Assembly: GCA_026126065.1 (NCBI GenBank)
Contig: JAHCJY010000003.1
Coordinates: 372,001-436,000 of the forward strand
DNA length: 64,000 nucleotides
Source of the DNA: Bauldia sp.
GTDB lineage: Bacteria > Pseudomonadota > Alphaproteobacteria > Rhizobiales > Kaistiaceae
Reading direction: 5' to 3'
Shown here: positions 16,728 through 26,367 of the stretch, piece by piece
How the letters are laid out: the number at the start of each line of letters is the position of its first letter
How positions within the stretch are numbered: position 1 is the stretch's first letter
Made by a program: the position numbers and the translations under genes
Notes under the pieces: generated by a model
Databases searched by the model: none
Told to the model about the DNA's origin: nothing
Seen by the model: the letters and a program-made list of their open reading frames with translations, nothing else

Positions 16728-18248
16728 CTACCGGCCCAGGCCGGAGGCGTAGGACATGACCGAGTAGATGTAGTTCTGCTCGACCGTGCCCGACATCAGG
16801 TGCGCCCAGGGGCCGATCGCGTAGACGGCGACGTCCTCGCCGGTGTGCGTCTCGGACGACATCGGGATGAGCGCCGGCTGCAGGAAGGTCGCGGCGGCCG
16901 TATCGACATTGGTAAGGTCCGGGCGGATGCCGGCGGCCTCGGGGGCGGTCTGGCCGGTCGCGAGCGCCGGGAAGAGTGCGCCCGGGCCGTTGGCGTACTG
17001 AAGCGTGGTGTACGGGAGCCCGTCACCGGCGAGGGCGGGCTCGCCGCCTTCCTGGACGAGGCCGAAGATCGGGTTGCCGCGATCCGGGTAGCCGTTGATG
17101 GTCAGCGTGTGGCCGTGGTCGGCCGTCACGATGATCAGCGTGTCCTCGCGCGAGGTCATTTCGAGCGCGGTCGCGATCGCCTGGTCAAAGGCGATGGCGT
17201 CGTGGAGCGCGAGGAAGGCATTGCCCTCGTGGTGGGCGTGGTCGATGCGGCCGCCCTCGACCATGAGGACGAAGCCCTCCTCGCTCTGCGACAGGCGGGT
17301 GATGGCCGCCGCGGTCATCTCGGCGATCGACGGCTCGCCGCCGACGTCACCGGCGCGGTTCGCGTCGTACTCCATGTGGCTGCCCTCGAAGAGGCCGAGG
17401 ACCTTTACGCCGGTCGACAGGTCGAGCGCGTTCAGCTGCTCGAGGTTCCAGACGTAGGCGTGGTTGTTGCCCATCGCGGTCCACTCGGCGGTGAGGTCGC
17501 GACCATCCCGGCGGTTGCCGGTGCGGCCCTGGTCCTCGGGATCGGCCATCGTGGACGGGAGGAAGTACGAGCGGCCGCCGCCGAGAACGACCTCGAAGCC
17601 GTCACCGGCCTGCCAGCCGACGAGCTGCGCGGCGATGTCGGTGCAGCCTTCCGGAGCGGTGCTTTCCCAGTTGCGGCTGGCGGTATGGGCGTAGGTCGCC
17701 GCCGGGGTCGCGTGCGTCACGCGGGCGGTCGAGACGACGCCGGTGGCAAGGCCGGCGGTCTCGGCCATTTCGAAGATGGTCATGACCTCGTTGCCGGCCT
17801 CGGCGGCGCAGTCCTCGTAGGCGACGGCGCCGTTGACGCCGAGCACGCCCTGATTGGTCTTGATGCCGGTGAGCATCGCGGTCGCGGTCGGTGCGGAGTC
17901 GGAGACCTGGCCGTTGTGGCTGTAGGTCTTGGCGAGCGCGACGAACGGGAAGGCGTCGATCGCAAGGTTGTTCGATTCGCCGTCGACGCCACGATTCTGG
18001 CCTTCGAGAATGCGGGCGGCCGTCACGGTGGGGACGGACATGCCGTCGCCGACGAAGATGATGATGTTGCGGGCGCGGCCCTCGATCGGCTGGCGCGCGA
18101 GCATGTTCTCGAGCGTCGCCTCGGCTGCGACGTAATAGTCGTTGTTCGCCTGCGGCAGCGGCGCACCGGCCGGCGTCTGGGCGACGGCCACGGCCACGAG
18201 GCCGAGCACCGAGGCGCTGGCGAGGAAGGCAGCGGAGATCTTCAGCAT
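16728..18248 (-). CDS. phoA: Periplasmic alkaline phosphatase
   Basis: A 506-residue exported phosphomonoesterase that frees phosphate from organic esters in the periplasm. Signal peptide about 1-23 (ending AVAQ). Catalytic features: metal ligand Asp68 in IFVGDGMS, nucleophile Ser118 in SDSAPTATAM, metal ligands in VEGGRIDHAHH and TADHGH, and the late His in SETHTGEDV. The length and motif order match the alkaline phosphatase family. It stands alone with its own terminator. No obvious Pho box was found upstream. Confidence 0.95.
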   Translation of the reverse strand: MLKISAAFLASASVLGLVAVAVAQTPAGAPLPQANNDYYVAAEATLENMLARQPIEGRARNIIIFVGDGMSVPTVTAARILEGQNRGVDGESNNLAIDAFPFVALAKTYSHNGQVSDSAPTATAMLTGIKTNQGVLGVNGAVAYEDCAAEAGNEVMTIFEMAETAGLATGVVSTARVTHATPAATYAHTASRNWESTAPEGCTDIAAQLVGWQAGDGFEVVLGGGRSYFLPSTMADPEDQGRTGNRRDGRDLTAEWTAMGNNHAYVWNLEQLNALDLSTGVKVLGLFEGSHMEYDANRAGDVGGEPSIAEMTAAAITRLSQSEEGFVLMVEGGRIDHAHHEGNAFLALHDAIAFDQAIATALEMTSREDTLIIVTADHGHTLTINGYPDRGNPIFGLVQEGGEPALAGDGLPYTTLQYANGPGALFPALATGQTAPEAAGIRPDLTNVDTAAATFLQPALIPMSSETHTGEDVAVYAIGPWAHLMSGTVEQNYIYSVMSYASGLGR

Positions 18249-18601
18249 GGAATGTCCCTTCGTCTGACGGGAGAAGGGGTCCCCCGTTCGGGGGGAGGCG
18301 TACCGTCGGCGAGCAACGATCCGGCGACAGGGAAATGACGGTTCGAATACGGCGCAGCAACCGGCGCCAGCGTATCTTATGATATACTATACGCTATCTA
18401 GGCATTGGGCTTCAAGTACGCACAATCGAAGCGAATATCGACGACCGATCTTGTCCGTTGCTTGCATCGTGTCGTCCGCGTCGCACAGGACGAGCGATGT
18501 GCGCCTCTGCAAGCGGGCTGCCGTCGCCCGGAGTCCGCGGCCGCGTGACGCGGCGCCACCGTCAGGCGATACGGCGTGGCTCGAGCGCCACGCCGCGCGG
18601 C
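18249..18601. other. Intergenic stretch upstream of phoA
   Basis: About 350 bases between phoA and the cytochrome gene. It contains a small hairpin (CCCCC-GTTC-GGGGG near 18281-18294) and an unusually AT-rich patch near 18377-18402, which could hold a sigma-70 type promoter. A 78-codon open frame at 18379 on the plus strand looks non-coding in composition. Confidence 0.4.
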
Positions 18602-18964
18602 TCATCCACGGATAAGCGCGACGAAGGACGCGTCGATCATGTCGGCGGCGTCGTTGAGCGTGCCGCGGACGAAGTTCACGATGGCCGCAATCCCGCCGTC
18701 ATCGAGCAACGCCGCAAAGCGCGGCATCGCGCCGGAGCCTTCGAGGATCTGGAAGACGAGATTGCCCGGGGCGGAAGCGACCGGGCTGCCCACGAGCCGC
18801 GGGTTGCGCTGGCGTCCCTCGCCGTCCGCTCCATGGCAGGGCGCACAGTTCGCGGCAAACAGCGCCGCCCCGTCCGGCCCCGCCGGCTGCGACCCCGCCG
18901 CTGCCGCCGTCAACGCACACGCCGCAAACACGGACATGGCGAGACGGAGACGCGACGAGATCAT
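18602..18964 (-). CDS. Exported class I cytochrome c
   Basis: A 120-residue protein with a signal peptide (about 1-24) and a single heme site CAPCH (Cys40, Cys43, His44), followed by a Met ligand in GAMPRF and the ending helix GGIAAIVNFVRG. It carries electrons in the periplasm; its partner is unknown. The frame extends upstream but the ATG at 18964 begins a normal signal peptide. Confidence 0.9.
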   Translation of the reverse strand: MISSRLRLAMSVFAACALTAAAAGSQPAGPDGAALFAANCAPCHGADGEGRQRNPRLVGSPVASAPGNLVFQILEGSGAMPRFAALLDDGGIAAIVNFVRGTLNDAADMIDASFVALIRG

Positions 18965-19087
18965 TTGCCGTTGTCCAACCGGCGCCACGAGTGCGCCTTG
19001 GGACGGGGAACTAGCAGCGGTGTGTGACGGGGGGACGACAGGAGTGAGGTCCACCCCAACCCCCGCGCGGACGAGCGGGGTTCGAAG

Positions 19088-19297
19088 CTAGTGCTTCGCC
19101 GGCGGTGGGGCTTCGCCCTCGCCATCGTCCGGCTCGTCCGCCTCCACCGCGGCGATGCCATAGCTTCCCGACAGCCAGTGGTGGAGGTCGACATCCTTGC
19201 AGCGCGCGGAGCAGAATGGCTTCCACTCGGCCACCGGCGGCTTGCCGCAGATCGGGCACGGCCGCGCCTTGCGCGGCGGTTTGGCGGAGGCGCTCAT
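19088..19297 (-). CDS. yacG: YacG, zinc-finger DNA gyrase inhibitor
   Basis: A 69-residue protein with the YacG zinc ribbon CPICGKP...[14 protein letters not shown] (four Cys). YacG binds GyrB and blocks DNA binding in E. coli. Its start overlaps the end of maf by four bases, the conserved maf-yacG arrangement. The tail is acidic. Confidence 0.93.
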   Translation of the reverse strand: MSASAKPPRKARPCPICGKPPVAEWKPFCSARCKDVDLHHWLSGSYGIAAVEADEPDDGEGEAPPPAKH

Positions 19298-19938
19298 GCG
19301 ACCGCGCCGCCGCGCGCGATCCAGTTGCGGCGCACCGGGAAGCCTTCGCCTTCGAGGAGCGCGACGGTCTCGGCCAGCGGCAGGCCGACGACGTTGGTGT
19401 AGCTGCCCATCAGGCGCTGCACGAAGGCGGCGGCAAGGCCCTGGATGGCGTAGCCGCCGGTCTTGCCGCGCCACTCGCCCGACGCGACGTAGTTGATCCT
19501 TTCGTCTTCGGAGAGGCGCTTGAAGCGGAGGCGGCTCTCGACCAGGCGGTGGCGGATCTTCCCCGCCGGCGTCACCAGCGCCACGCCGGTATAGACCCGA
19601 TGGCCGCGGCCGGAGAGGAGGGCGAGGCAACGGTCCGCGTCGGCGAGCGTCTCGGCCTTGGGCAGGACGCGCCGGCCGACAGCAACCACGGTGTCGGCGG
19701 CGAGGATGAAGGCGCCCTCATAGGCGGCGTCGCCGGCGACGGATGCCCGTGCCGCCTCGGCCTTGGCGCGGGCGAGGCGGGCGGCAAGGTTGCGTGGCAC
19801 CTCGCCCCGCCGCGGCGTCTCGTCGATGTCGGTCGCAACGATGTGGTCCGGCTCGATCCCGACCTGGTTGAGGAGCTGCAGCCGCCGCGGCGAGGCCGAG
19901 GCGAGGACGAGTGTCCTGTGGCCGCTCGTGGTGCTCAT
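19294..19938 (-). CDS. maf: Maf family nucleotide pyrophosphatase
   Basis: A 214-residue Maf/YhdE protein that hydrolyses non-canonical or dTTP/UTP-like nucleotides. Family motifs are [12 protein letters not shown] at the N-terminus, the catalytic [20 protein letters not shown] and [12 protein letters not shown]. It lies 19 bases after infA and overlaps yacG, and is probably co-transcribed with both. Confidence 0.93.
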   Translation of the reverse strand: MSTTSGHRTLVLASASPRRLQLLNQVGIEPDHIVATDIDETPRRGEVPRNLAARLARAKAEAARASVAGDAAYEGAFILAADTVVAVGRRVLPKAETLADADRCLALLSGRGHRVYTGVALVTPAGKIRHRLVESRLRFKRLSEDERINYVASGEWRGKTGGYAIQGLAAAFVQRLMGSYTNVVGLPLAETVALLEGEGFPVRRNWIARGGAVA

Positions 19939-19957
19939 CGCGGCACCGCGCCGGCTA

Positions 19958-20176
19958 CTACTTGAATCGGTAGGTGATCCGACCCTTGGTCAGATCGTAA
20001 GGCGTCATCTCGACCAGGACCTTGTCGCCGGCCAGCACGCGGATGCGGTTCTTCCGCATCCGGCCCGCGGTGTGGGCGATGATCTCGTGATCATTCTCGA
20101 GTTTGACGCGGAAGGTTGCGTTGGGCAGCAGTTCGGTGACCACGCCCGGAAACTCGATGATCTCTTCTTTTGGCAT
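19958..20176 (-). CDS. infA: Translation initiation factor IF-1
   Basis: A 72-residue S1-fold protein ([17 protein letters not shown], then [19 protein letters not shown] and [11 protein letters not shown]), full length. It binds the ribosomal A site of the 30S subunit and assists IF-2 and IF-3. Conserved position ahead of maf. Confidence 0.97.
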   Translation of the reverse strand: MPKEEIIEFPGVVTELLPNATFRVKLENDHEIIAHTAGRMRKNRIRVLAGDKVLVEMTPYDLTKGRITYRFK

Positions 20177-20666
20177 GCACGTCCTTGGAGGGGGAGAGGG
20201 GCCGGCGCGACGGCGACCCCCATGAAAAATTTGGCGGACCCTATACGATCGGCACGCGGAAGTGAACGGGCGGATTTGCGCCTTGGCAGCCAAGGCGGGA
20301 TGATGGGCACGGACGGGCCGCGTTCGGCCAACGATTTGGCCGGTTGGCAGCTCGGGGACGATCATGCTGACGTTCGGAACGACCGCCTACCTCGATAGTC
20401 AGGTCAGCTTCTCGCACAACCGAGTGCGCAAGTCGTCAAGCCGTATCTCGACGAGGCCATTGCGAAGTCCATCCTCGCGACGCTCGACGCGCACCTCATC
20501 TACGCCCCCATCATCATGGGCGAGGAGTTCATAGGTCGCTATCCGGCGAGGTTCCGGCTTGAGCGGAAGGCGCGCAGCTACTCCTGCGCGCCGCAGCTCG
20601 ACCATGCGACCTTCGTGGCGGGATCATGGGAGGCGCAAATCCGTGAATATGCGGGGCGAGGCCGTT
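20177..20666. other. Unexplained 490-base insertion in a conserved gene cluster
   Basis: This gap separates infA from the phosphatase gene; in related genomes these genes usually lie close together. Short open frames exist (for example 20399-20605 on the minus strand, 68 codons, with a start-like region reading MVELRRAGVAARL), but none resembles a known family. It may hold the infA promoter and a degraded gene. No EcfG-type promoter and no repeat pair was found in it. Confidence 0.4.
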
Positions 20667-21107
20667 CTACGTCACCCCCGCCCGCGCCGCCCCAAACCGC
20701 TCCCGTATCCGCCGCGTGAGTCCGTCCCGCACCTCGCGGTACGCCCCGAGCCGCTGCTCCCGGTTTCCCGTGACGGCGGTGGCGTCGAAGGTCGGCCAGT
20801 ATTCCACCTCCACCGCGTCGTTGCGGGTCAGTTCCATCGCGCGATGGTGCGCTTCCGGGGCGAGGGTTACGATGATGTCGAAGAAGCCGTCCTCGAGGTC
20901 CTCGAAGGCGAGCGGGCGGTGGATCGAGAGGTCGAGTCCGACCTCCTGCATCGCGGCGACGGCGAACGGGTCGGCCTCGCCGCGGAACACGCCGGCGGAG
21001 GCGACGTAGACGCCCGGCATCATCCTGCGGGCGAGAGCGGCGGCGATCGGCGAGCGGACGCTGTTGGTCTTGCAGGCGAACAGCAGCGATCGCGGCCCGC
21101 CGGCCAT
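20667..21107 (-). CDS. Low molecular weight protein tyrosine phosphatase / ArsC-like
   Basis: A 146-residue protein with the catalytic P-loop C-x5-R (FACKTNSVRSP) at the N-terminus and a late Asp region, the low molecular weight phosphatase fold also used by arsenate reductases. The ATG at 21107 overlaps the stop codon of UPF0262 (TGATG); a GTG one codon earlier is possible. Position after UPF0262 is conserved in Rhizobiales. Substrate unknown. Confidence 0.88.
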   Translation of the reverse strand: MAGGPRSLLFACKTNSVRSPIAAALARRMMPGVYVASAGVFRGEADPFAVAAMQEVGLDLSIHRPLAFEDLEDGFFDIIVTLAPEAHHRAMELTRNDAVEVEYWPTFDATAVTGNREQRLGAYREVRDGLTRRIRERFGAARAGVT

Positions 21108-21601
21108 CACGCGTTCCGCTGGAAGGCGCAGATCAGCGTGAAGAGGCGCCGGGCCGTTTCGGAATCGACTGATATCTTGCCTTCGAGCCGCTGGCGGAGG
21201 ATCGCCGCGCCCTGGTCGTGGAGGCCGCGCCGGCCCATGTCGATCGCCTCGATCTGCTGCGGCGTCGAGGAGCGGATGGCAGCGTAGTAGCTGTCGCAGA
21301 CGAGGAAGTAGTCGCGCATCACCTTTCGCAGCGGCGACAGCGACAGGATGTGGGTGACCACTTCCCGGTCCTCGCCGTCTGCGACGGCAAAGACGAGGCG
21401 TCCGTCCTGGATCGACAGGCGCAGGCGATAGCGGCCCGGCGGATGGCCCACGGGAGAGAAGCCGTTGTCTTCCAGGAGATCGTAGATCGCCGCCGCCCGC
21501 TCGTGCTCGACGTCCGGCGAACTCGGGCGGATCGATGCTTCGTCGAGCTCCACCGCGATGAGACGCCCGGCCGTCATTTCCTGGCCGCCGGTATCCGACA
21601 T
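21107..21601 (-). CDS. UPF0262 family protein
   Basis: A 164-residue cytosolic protein of unknown function recognised by [11 protein letters not shown], the [19 protein letters not shown] core and [14 protein letters not shown]. It is restricted to Alphaproteobacteria and always found after hisD. It starts 16 bases after the hisD stop codon and overlaps the phosphatase gene, so it is part of one operon. Confidence 0.92.
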   Translation of the reverse strand: MSDTGGQEMTAGRLIAVELDEASIRPSSPDVEHERAAAIYDLLEDNGFSPVGHPPGRYRLRLSIQDGRLVFAVADGEDREVVTHILSLSPLRKVMRDYFLVCDSYYAAIRSSTPQQIEAIDMGRRGLHDQGAAILRQRLEGKISVDSETARRLFTLICAFQRNA

Positions 21602-21617
21602 GACCGGCCTCGTCCGG

Positions 21618-22913
21618 CTAAAGGTTCAGCCTGATAGCAACCGAGCGGGCGTGGGCGTCAAGCCCTTCCGCCTTCGCCAGCGCTATCGCCGCGGGACCTA
21701 TGGCGCGCAGCTGCTCCGGCCCGCAGCCGAGGATGCTCGTCCGCTTCATGAAGTCGAGCACCGACAGGCCCGACGAGAACCGCGCCGAGCGCGCCGTCGG
21801 CAGCACGTGGTTCGAGCCGCCGACATAGTCGCCGATCGCCTCGGGCGTGTAGCGGCCGAGGAAGATCGCCCCGGCGTTCCGCACGCGCGCCGCCATCGTA
21901 TGCGGCTCGTGGACGAGAAGCTGGAGATGTTCCGCCGCGATCCGATCGGCGAGCGGAATGGCGTCCGGGATCCGTGCCACGAGGATGATCGCGCCGAGGT
22001 CGTCCCAGCTCCTGCCGGCGATCTCCGCGCGCGGCAGCGTCGCGAGTTGGCGCTGCACCGCCATTTCGACGGCATCCGCGAGGATGGCCGAATCGGTGAT
22101 CAGGATCGACTGCGCCGACACGTCGTGCTCGGCCTGGGCGAGGAGGTCGGCCGCGATCCAGTCCGGGTCGTTCTCGGCGTCGGCGATGATCAGCACCTCC
22201 GACGGCCCGGCAATCATGTCGATGCCGACGGTCCCGAACACTCGCCGTTTCGCCTCGGCGACATAGGCGTTGCCGGGGCCGACGATCTTCGCGACCGGCG
22301 CGATCGTCGCCGTGCCGTAGGCGAGCGCAGCGACAGCCTGTGCGCCGCCGATGCGGTACACCTCGTCGACGCCGGCCAGGCGCGCGGCGACCAGCACCAG
22401 CGGATTCACCTTGCCGTCGGGCGTCGGCACCACCATCGCGACGCGCGAAACGCCCGCGACCTTGGCCGGTACCGCGTTCATCAGCACCGAACTTGGATAG
22501 GCGGCCGTGCCGCCCGGAACATAGAGCCCGACGGATTCGAGCGCCGTCCAGCGCGAGCCGAGCTCGACGCCGATGGGGTCGATGTAGCGGTCGTCCTTCG
22601 GCAGCTGGCGGCGGTGGTGGCTCTCGATCCGGTCGCGCGCCAGGGTGAGGGCGGCGACCGTGGCCGAATCCACCTCGCGCTCGGCGGCGGAAAAGTCCGG
22701 CGGGCCGAAGCGCAGTGCCGGCGCGCCGTCGAGCTTCAGTCGATCGAACCGCTCCGTGTAGCGCAGCACTGCCGCGTCGCCCTCGGCGCGCACGGCGGCG
22801 ATGATCTCCGCCACAGCCGTGCCGACATCCGCGGGCGCCTCGCGGCGGGCCGAGAGAAGCGCGTCGAACTGCGTGGCAAAGTCCGGCGAAGCGGCGTCGA
22901 GGCGGAGGGGCAT
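21618..22913 (-). CDS. hisD: Histidinol dehydrogenase
   Basis: A 431-residue enzyme for the last two steps of histidine synthesis (histidinol to histidine with two NAD). Family motifs are [45 protein letters not shown], the zinc-binding [11 protein letters not shown] and the catalytic [10 protein letters not shown]. The ATG at 22913 gives the usual length; the frame is open further upstream into a non-protein stretch. Confidence 0.97.
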   Translation of the reverse strand: MPLRLDAASPDFATQFDALLSARREAPADVGTAVAEIIAAVRAEGDAAVLRYTERFDRLKLDGAPALRFGPPDFSAAEREVDSATVAALTLARDRIESHHRRQLPKDDRYIDPIGVELGSRWTALESVGLYVPGGTAAYPSSVLMNAVPAKVAGVSRVAMVVPTPDGKVNPLVLVAARLAGVDEVYRIGGAQAVAALAYGTATIAPVAKIVGPGNAYVAEAKRRVFGTVGIDMIAGPSEVLIIADAENDPDWIAADLLAQAEHDVSAQSILITDSAILADAVEMAVQRQLATLPRAEIAGRSWDDLGAIILVARIPDAIPLADRIAAEHLQLLVHEPHTMAARVRNAGAIFLGRYTPEAIGDYVGGSNHVLPTARSARFSSGLSVLDFMKRTSILGCGPEQLRAIGPAAIALAKAEGLDAHARSVAIRLNL

Positions 22914-22941
22914 TGTCACCTTCCGCCGGAGCCGGCGCGGT

Positions 22942-23427
22942 TCACTTCCGTACGCTGGAAGGGGCCGCTGTCTGCCCGGCAAGGTCATGGGTGGGCATGG
23001 CGTTCGTCTGCCATGCGGCGCCGAGATCGGCAAGCCGCGCCTCCACGCACTCGACCTCGAGCCTGATCTCGCCGCCGCCGGCAAAGATCAGCCGCACGGC
23101 GCCCGCAGGCTCCTCGCTGCCGGCAAGAAACTCGACCGCGAGGAGTTCCAGCACGGCGTCCGGCGTGTCCTTGCGGATGCCCTGTCCCTTCACCGAAAGC
23201 ACGCGGTCGAAGTTCATCGCCGTGCGGCGGCGCTCGAAGCCGCGCCGGCGCCCGCCGTCGAGCGCGGCCTCCCAGCAGAAGCGGTTCATCTCGACAACGA
23301 AGCGCTTTTCGGCGGGCAGCCAGTGCAGGTCGCGCACCTTCAGGACGGAATCCTGGAGGTGCGCGGAGATGATCGCGAGGTCTTCCGCATCGAGCGCGGC
23401 GAGTTTCAGCGGTGCGGCGGCGTCCAT
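22942..23427 (-). CDS. DUF2948 family protein
   Basis: A 161-residue protein of unknown function with LKLAALDAEDLAIISAHLQD at the start, VRDLHWLPAEKRFVVEMNRF, and FAGGGEIRLEVECVEARLAD near the end. DUF2948 is found between murA and hisD in Alphaproteobacteria, as here. Start alternatives are ATG at 23439 and 23460. The hisD gene follows after 28 bases. Confidence 0.88.
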   Translation of the reverse strand: MDAAAPLKLAALDAEDLAIISAHLQDSVLKVRDLHWLPAEKRFVVEMNRFCWEAALDGGRRRGFERRRTAMNFDRVLSVKGQGIRKDTPDAVLELLAVEFLAGSEEPAGAVRLIFAGGGEIRLEVECVEARLADLGAAWQTNAMPTHDLAGQTAAPSSVRK

Positions 23428-23566
23428 TGCGGGCGGCATCCGTGTTCGGGGTTGCCGCACAGTTAGGCGCGGGGCGGGCAGAGTTCAACGGCCGAACGTG
23501 GCTCGTGTTCCGCAGAGACGAGCCTCGAGCTTCCCCCGAACTGAGCTACTCCACCTCACCCTCAAC

Positions 23567-23700
23567 TCGTCATCCCCGGGCTTGACCCGGGGACCCATGA
23601 TGATGCGCCGCTTGCGCCGGGCGATGCGGCAGCAGCGTCATCGATCGCTCGTGGGGACAGCCATCATGGGTTGCCGGGTCAAGCCCGGCAATGACGAGGT
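23567..23700. repeat. Inverted pair of intergenic palindromic repeats
   Basis: The 385-base gap between DUF2948 and murA holds two copies of a common alphaproteobacterial element in opposite orientation. One lies at about 23567-23602 (centre CCCCGGGCTTGACCCGGGG) and one at about 23661-23700 (centre TTGCCGGGTCAAGCCCGGCA). The flanking words CCATGATG/CATCATGG and TCGTCAT/ATGACGA also match in inverted order. About 60 bases lie between them. No gene is seen in the gap. Confidence 0.75.
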
Positions 23701-23812
23701 TGGGAGGAGAGGAGGAAACCGAACTACAGCTGCGGAGGTGGAGCGGCGGCTGTTGAACCCGTTGCTGCACCCCAGACGAAGGGAAGAGCGCGACAGAAGC
23801 CGCGCCGCAACT

Positions 23813-25105
23813 CTAAGCCGCAATCCGCTCGATATCCGCGCCACACCGCCCGAGCTTCTCCTCAAGGCGCTCGAAACCGCGGTCGAGGTGGTAGACGCGG
23901 TTCACCATCGTGTCGCCTTCCGCAACGAGGGCGGCGATCACGAGCCCGACGGAGGCGCGGAGGTCCGTCGCCATCACGGGCGCACCCTTCAGGCGCGGCA
24001 CGCCGGTCACGGTGGCGACCTGGCCGTCGAGGGTGATGTCGGCGCCGAGGCGGGCAAGCTCCTGCACGTGCATGAAGCGGTTCTCGAAAATCGTCTCGCG
24101 GATGGTCGAGACGCCGTCGGCGCGGCAGACGAGCGCCATCAGCTGCGCCTGGAGGTCGGTCGGGAAGCCGGGGAAGGGCTCGGTCACGACATGCACCGGG
24201 GCAAGGCCGTGGCCGTTGCGGGACACGCGCACGCCCTCGTTCGTAATGGTGACCTCGGCGCCGATCTTCCGGAGGATCTCGATCGGCTTGTCGATGAGGT
24301 TCTCGCGGGCGCCTTCGAGCAGCACGTCGCCGCCGGTCATCGCCACCGCAAAGGCGTAGGTGCCGGATTCGATGCGGTCGGGCAGCACGGCGTGGCGCGC
24401 GCCGTATAGTTCGCGCACGCCCTCGATGATGATCGTCGGCGTCCCCGCGCCCGTGATCTTCGCGCCCATCTTGTTGAGGCACGCGGCGAGGTCTTCCACC
24501 TCGGGCTCGCGCGCGGCGTTCTCGATGATCGTCTCGCCATGCGCGAGGCTCGCGGCCATCATCGCAACATGCGTTGCGCCGACGGTCACCTTGGGGAAGC
24601 GGATGCGGCCGCCATGGAGGCCGCCGCTCGGCGCCTTCGCAATGACGTAGCCGGCCTCGATCTCGATCTCAGCGCCGAGCTTCCTCAGCGCATCGATGAA
24701 GAAATCGACCGGCCGCGTGCCGATGGCGCAGCCGCCCGGCAGCGAAACCTTGGCAAAGCCGGTTCGCGCCAGCAGCGGGCCGATCACCCAGAACGACGCG
24801 CGCATCCGCGCCACGAGATCGTAGGGCGCGGTGTTGTCGACGATCTCGCGGGCGGTGAAGTGGACCGTCTCGCCCGTCAGCACGTCCTGCCCGATTCGCT
24901 TGCCATCGACGGAATGGTCGACGCCATGATTGGTGAGGATGCGCTTCAGCATCGCGACGTCAGCGAGGCGCGGCAGGTTTGCCAGTGTCAGCGTCTCGCG
25001 CGTGAGGAGGCTTGCGATCATCAGCGGCAGCGCGGCGTTCTTGGCGCCGGAGATGCTGATCGTGCCGTTGAGTTTCTGGCCGCCGGTGATCCGGATCTGG
25101 TCCAT
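23813..25105 (-). CDS. murA: UDP-N-acetylglucosamine 1-carboxyvinyltransferase
   Basis: A 430-residue enzyme of the first committed step of peptidoglycan synthesis (enolpyruvyl transfer from PEP). Motifs: [20 protein letters not shown] at the N-terminus (split here for length), the catalytic Cys126 in [11 protein letters not shown] (so fosfomycin-sensitive type), and [15 protein letters not shown] near the C-terminus. Frame open 17 codons further upstream; the ATG at 25105 matches the family. Confidence 0.97.
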   Translation of the reverse strand: MDQIRITGGQKLNGTISISGAKNAALPLMIASLLTRETLTLANLPRLADVAMLKRILTNHGVDHSVDGKRIGQDVLTGETVHFTAREIVDNTAPYDLVARMRASFWVIGPLLARTGFAKVSLPGGCAIGTRPVDFFIDALRKLGAEIEIEAGYVIAKAPSGGLHGGRIRFPKVTVGATHVAMMAASLAHGETIIENAAREPEVEDLAACLNKMGAKITGAGTPTIIIEGVRELYGARHAVLPDRIESGTYAFAVAMTGGDVLLEGARENLIDKPIEILRKIGAEVTITNEGVRVSRNGHGLAPVHVVTEPFPGFPTDLQAQLMALVCRADGVSTIRETIFENRFMHVQELARLGADITLDGQVATVTGVPRLKGAPVMATDLRASVGLVIAALVAEGDTMVNRVYHLDRGFERLEEKLGRCGADIERIAA

Positions 25106-25295
25106 CGATCGCCCCCGTGGTCGCGAATCGCCGCCCGATGAGCGCGATGAGGCCATCTAGGCAGGGACTGCGGCCAACTCAAGGCTCCGGCTCGCCGCAG
25201 CGGCTGGCCATCCGCCCCGAACAACTGTCTTGGGACACGCGGAGGTCAAAAGCGCCGGCGGGTAACGCGCCCGCCGGCGCAACTCTCTGTTGTCG

Positions 25296-26183
25296 CTACC
25301 CGATCATGTCGCGACGGCGGGCGTCCGTCACGGTCGGCTGCACCTTGCCCATCCGTCCGCCGAGCGCTGCGGCGATGCCGCCGAGGATGAGGGCGATCGC
25401 GGCGAAGATGCTCGCGGTGCCGACCGCGTTGGAGACGTCCTCGGCCGCATCGGCGGCGTCCTGCACCGCGGCATCGGCCTGGGCCTCGAGCTCGGCAATC
25501 CGCTGCCGGGCCTCCTCCGGGGTCGTCCCGGTCACCTGGGCGAGCGCGGTGATTGCCCGCTGGTGCGCCGCACCATTGGCATCCTCGTCGGCGGTGATCG
25601 CGGCGATCACGGCGTTGATCGCGTCCTCGCGAGCGGCGGCCGGATCGGGATTGGGCGTCGTGATCTGCAGCTGCCGTGCAATGGCTTCGATCGGATCGGC
25701 CTCGGCAATCACCGGGGCTGCCACTTCGGCCGCGGTGCTGACGAGACCGCCGACGGTGTTGAGGATGCCCCCGACCAGCCCGGCAACAGCCGTTGTCAGG
25801 AGGTAGAAGACGATGATGGTCGAGCCCGCCCAGGCGGCGATGCCATGCCATGCGGCCGTGCTCTCCTTGGGGCGGCCCGACAGGCGGCCGGCAGTATAGC
25901 CCCCGATGAGCGCTGCAAGGATGCCGGTTGCGATCCACCAGATGCCGGCCGTGGTCGAGAACGCGCCTGCGTCCGCCGCATCGACCTGGCCCGGATTGAG
26001 GTTCACAAGGCCGATGCCCGCGCCGATCATCGTCATGAGGAGGTGGACGATGAGCGCGACCACGATGCCGGCAAACACGGCCCCCCACGAAACCTGGTTC
26101 ACGAGGACGGTTCGCATGTCCTCGGCGGGGGTAACCGGCGTCAGCCTGACGCCTCCTTCATCAACGGATCGACTGTCGGCCAT
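25296..26183 (-). CDS. Stress-regulated multi-pass membrane protein
   Basis: A 295-residue protein of unknown function with about four membrane helices (near 33-58, 80-105, 115-145 and 260-285). A long alanine-rich helical region between the third and fourth helix contains TTPEEARQRIAELEAQADAA (split coiled-coil candidate). The start has GGGAGGAA ahead. A perfect EcfG-type promoter lies 50 bases upstream. Proteins of this layout occur in Rhizobiales stress regulons; the name of the family is not recognised with certainty. Confidence 0.8.
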   Translation of the reverse strand: MADSRSVDEGGVRLTPVTPAEDMRTVLVNQVSWGAVFAGIVVALIVHLLMTMIGAGIGLVNLNPGQVDAADAGAFSTTAGIWWIATGILAALIGGYTAGRLSGRPKESTAAWHGIAAWAGSTIIVFYLLTTAVAGLVGGILNTVGGLVSTAAEVAAPVIAEADPIEAIARQLQITTPNPDPAAAREDAINAVIAAITADEDANGAAHQRAITALAQVTGTTPEEARQRIAELEAQADAAVQDAADAAEDVSNAVGTASIFAAIALILGGIAAALGGRMGKVQPTVTDARRRDMIG

Positions 26184-26232
26184 AAGTGGTTCCTCCCGGG
26201 CGCCCCGACGGATTGCCGCGGCTCGCCCACCC

Positions 26233-26257
26233 AACGAATGCCGTGCGCGCCTGTTCC
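26233..26257 (-). promoter_or_regulatory. EcfG-type promoter of the membrane protein gene
   Basis: Minus-strand GGAAC (26257-26253), 16-base spacer, CGTT (26236-26233). Predicted start near 26226, about 43 bases before the ATG at 26183. Confidence 0.85.
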
Positions 26258-26367
26258 CGCAGGTAGCGGTAGTTTGAACATACAATCAGAAGCTGTGGTA
26301 CGGCCGCGCCAGATCGACCGCCGGGCCAAGGCTGGCGCGGCGGTCGAATATGGATTCTCAGTGACTG

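Noticed and set aside
16683..18338. A 551-codon plus-strand open frame over phoA
   Set aside because: Antisense of the clearly identified alkaline phosphatase.
18379..18615. A 78-codon plus-strand open frame in the gap after phoA
   Set aside because: No ribosome site and non-protein-like composition.
21558..23066. A 502-codon plus-strand open frame over hisD
   Set aside because: Antisense of hisD, whose motifs are complete.
23461..23815. CRISPR-like spacing of the palindromic repeats
   Set aside because: Only two copies in inverted, not direct, orientation, with no cas genes.
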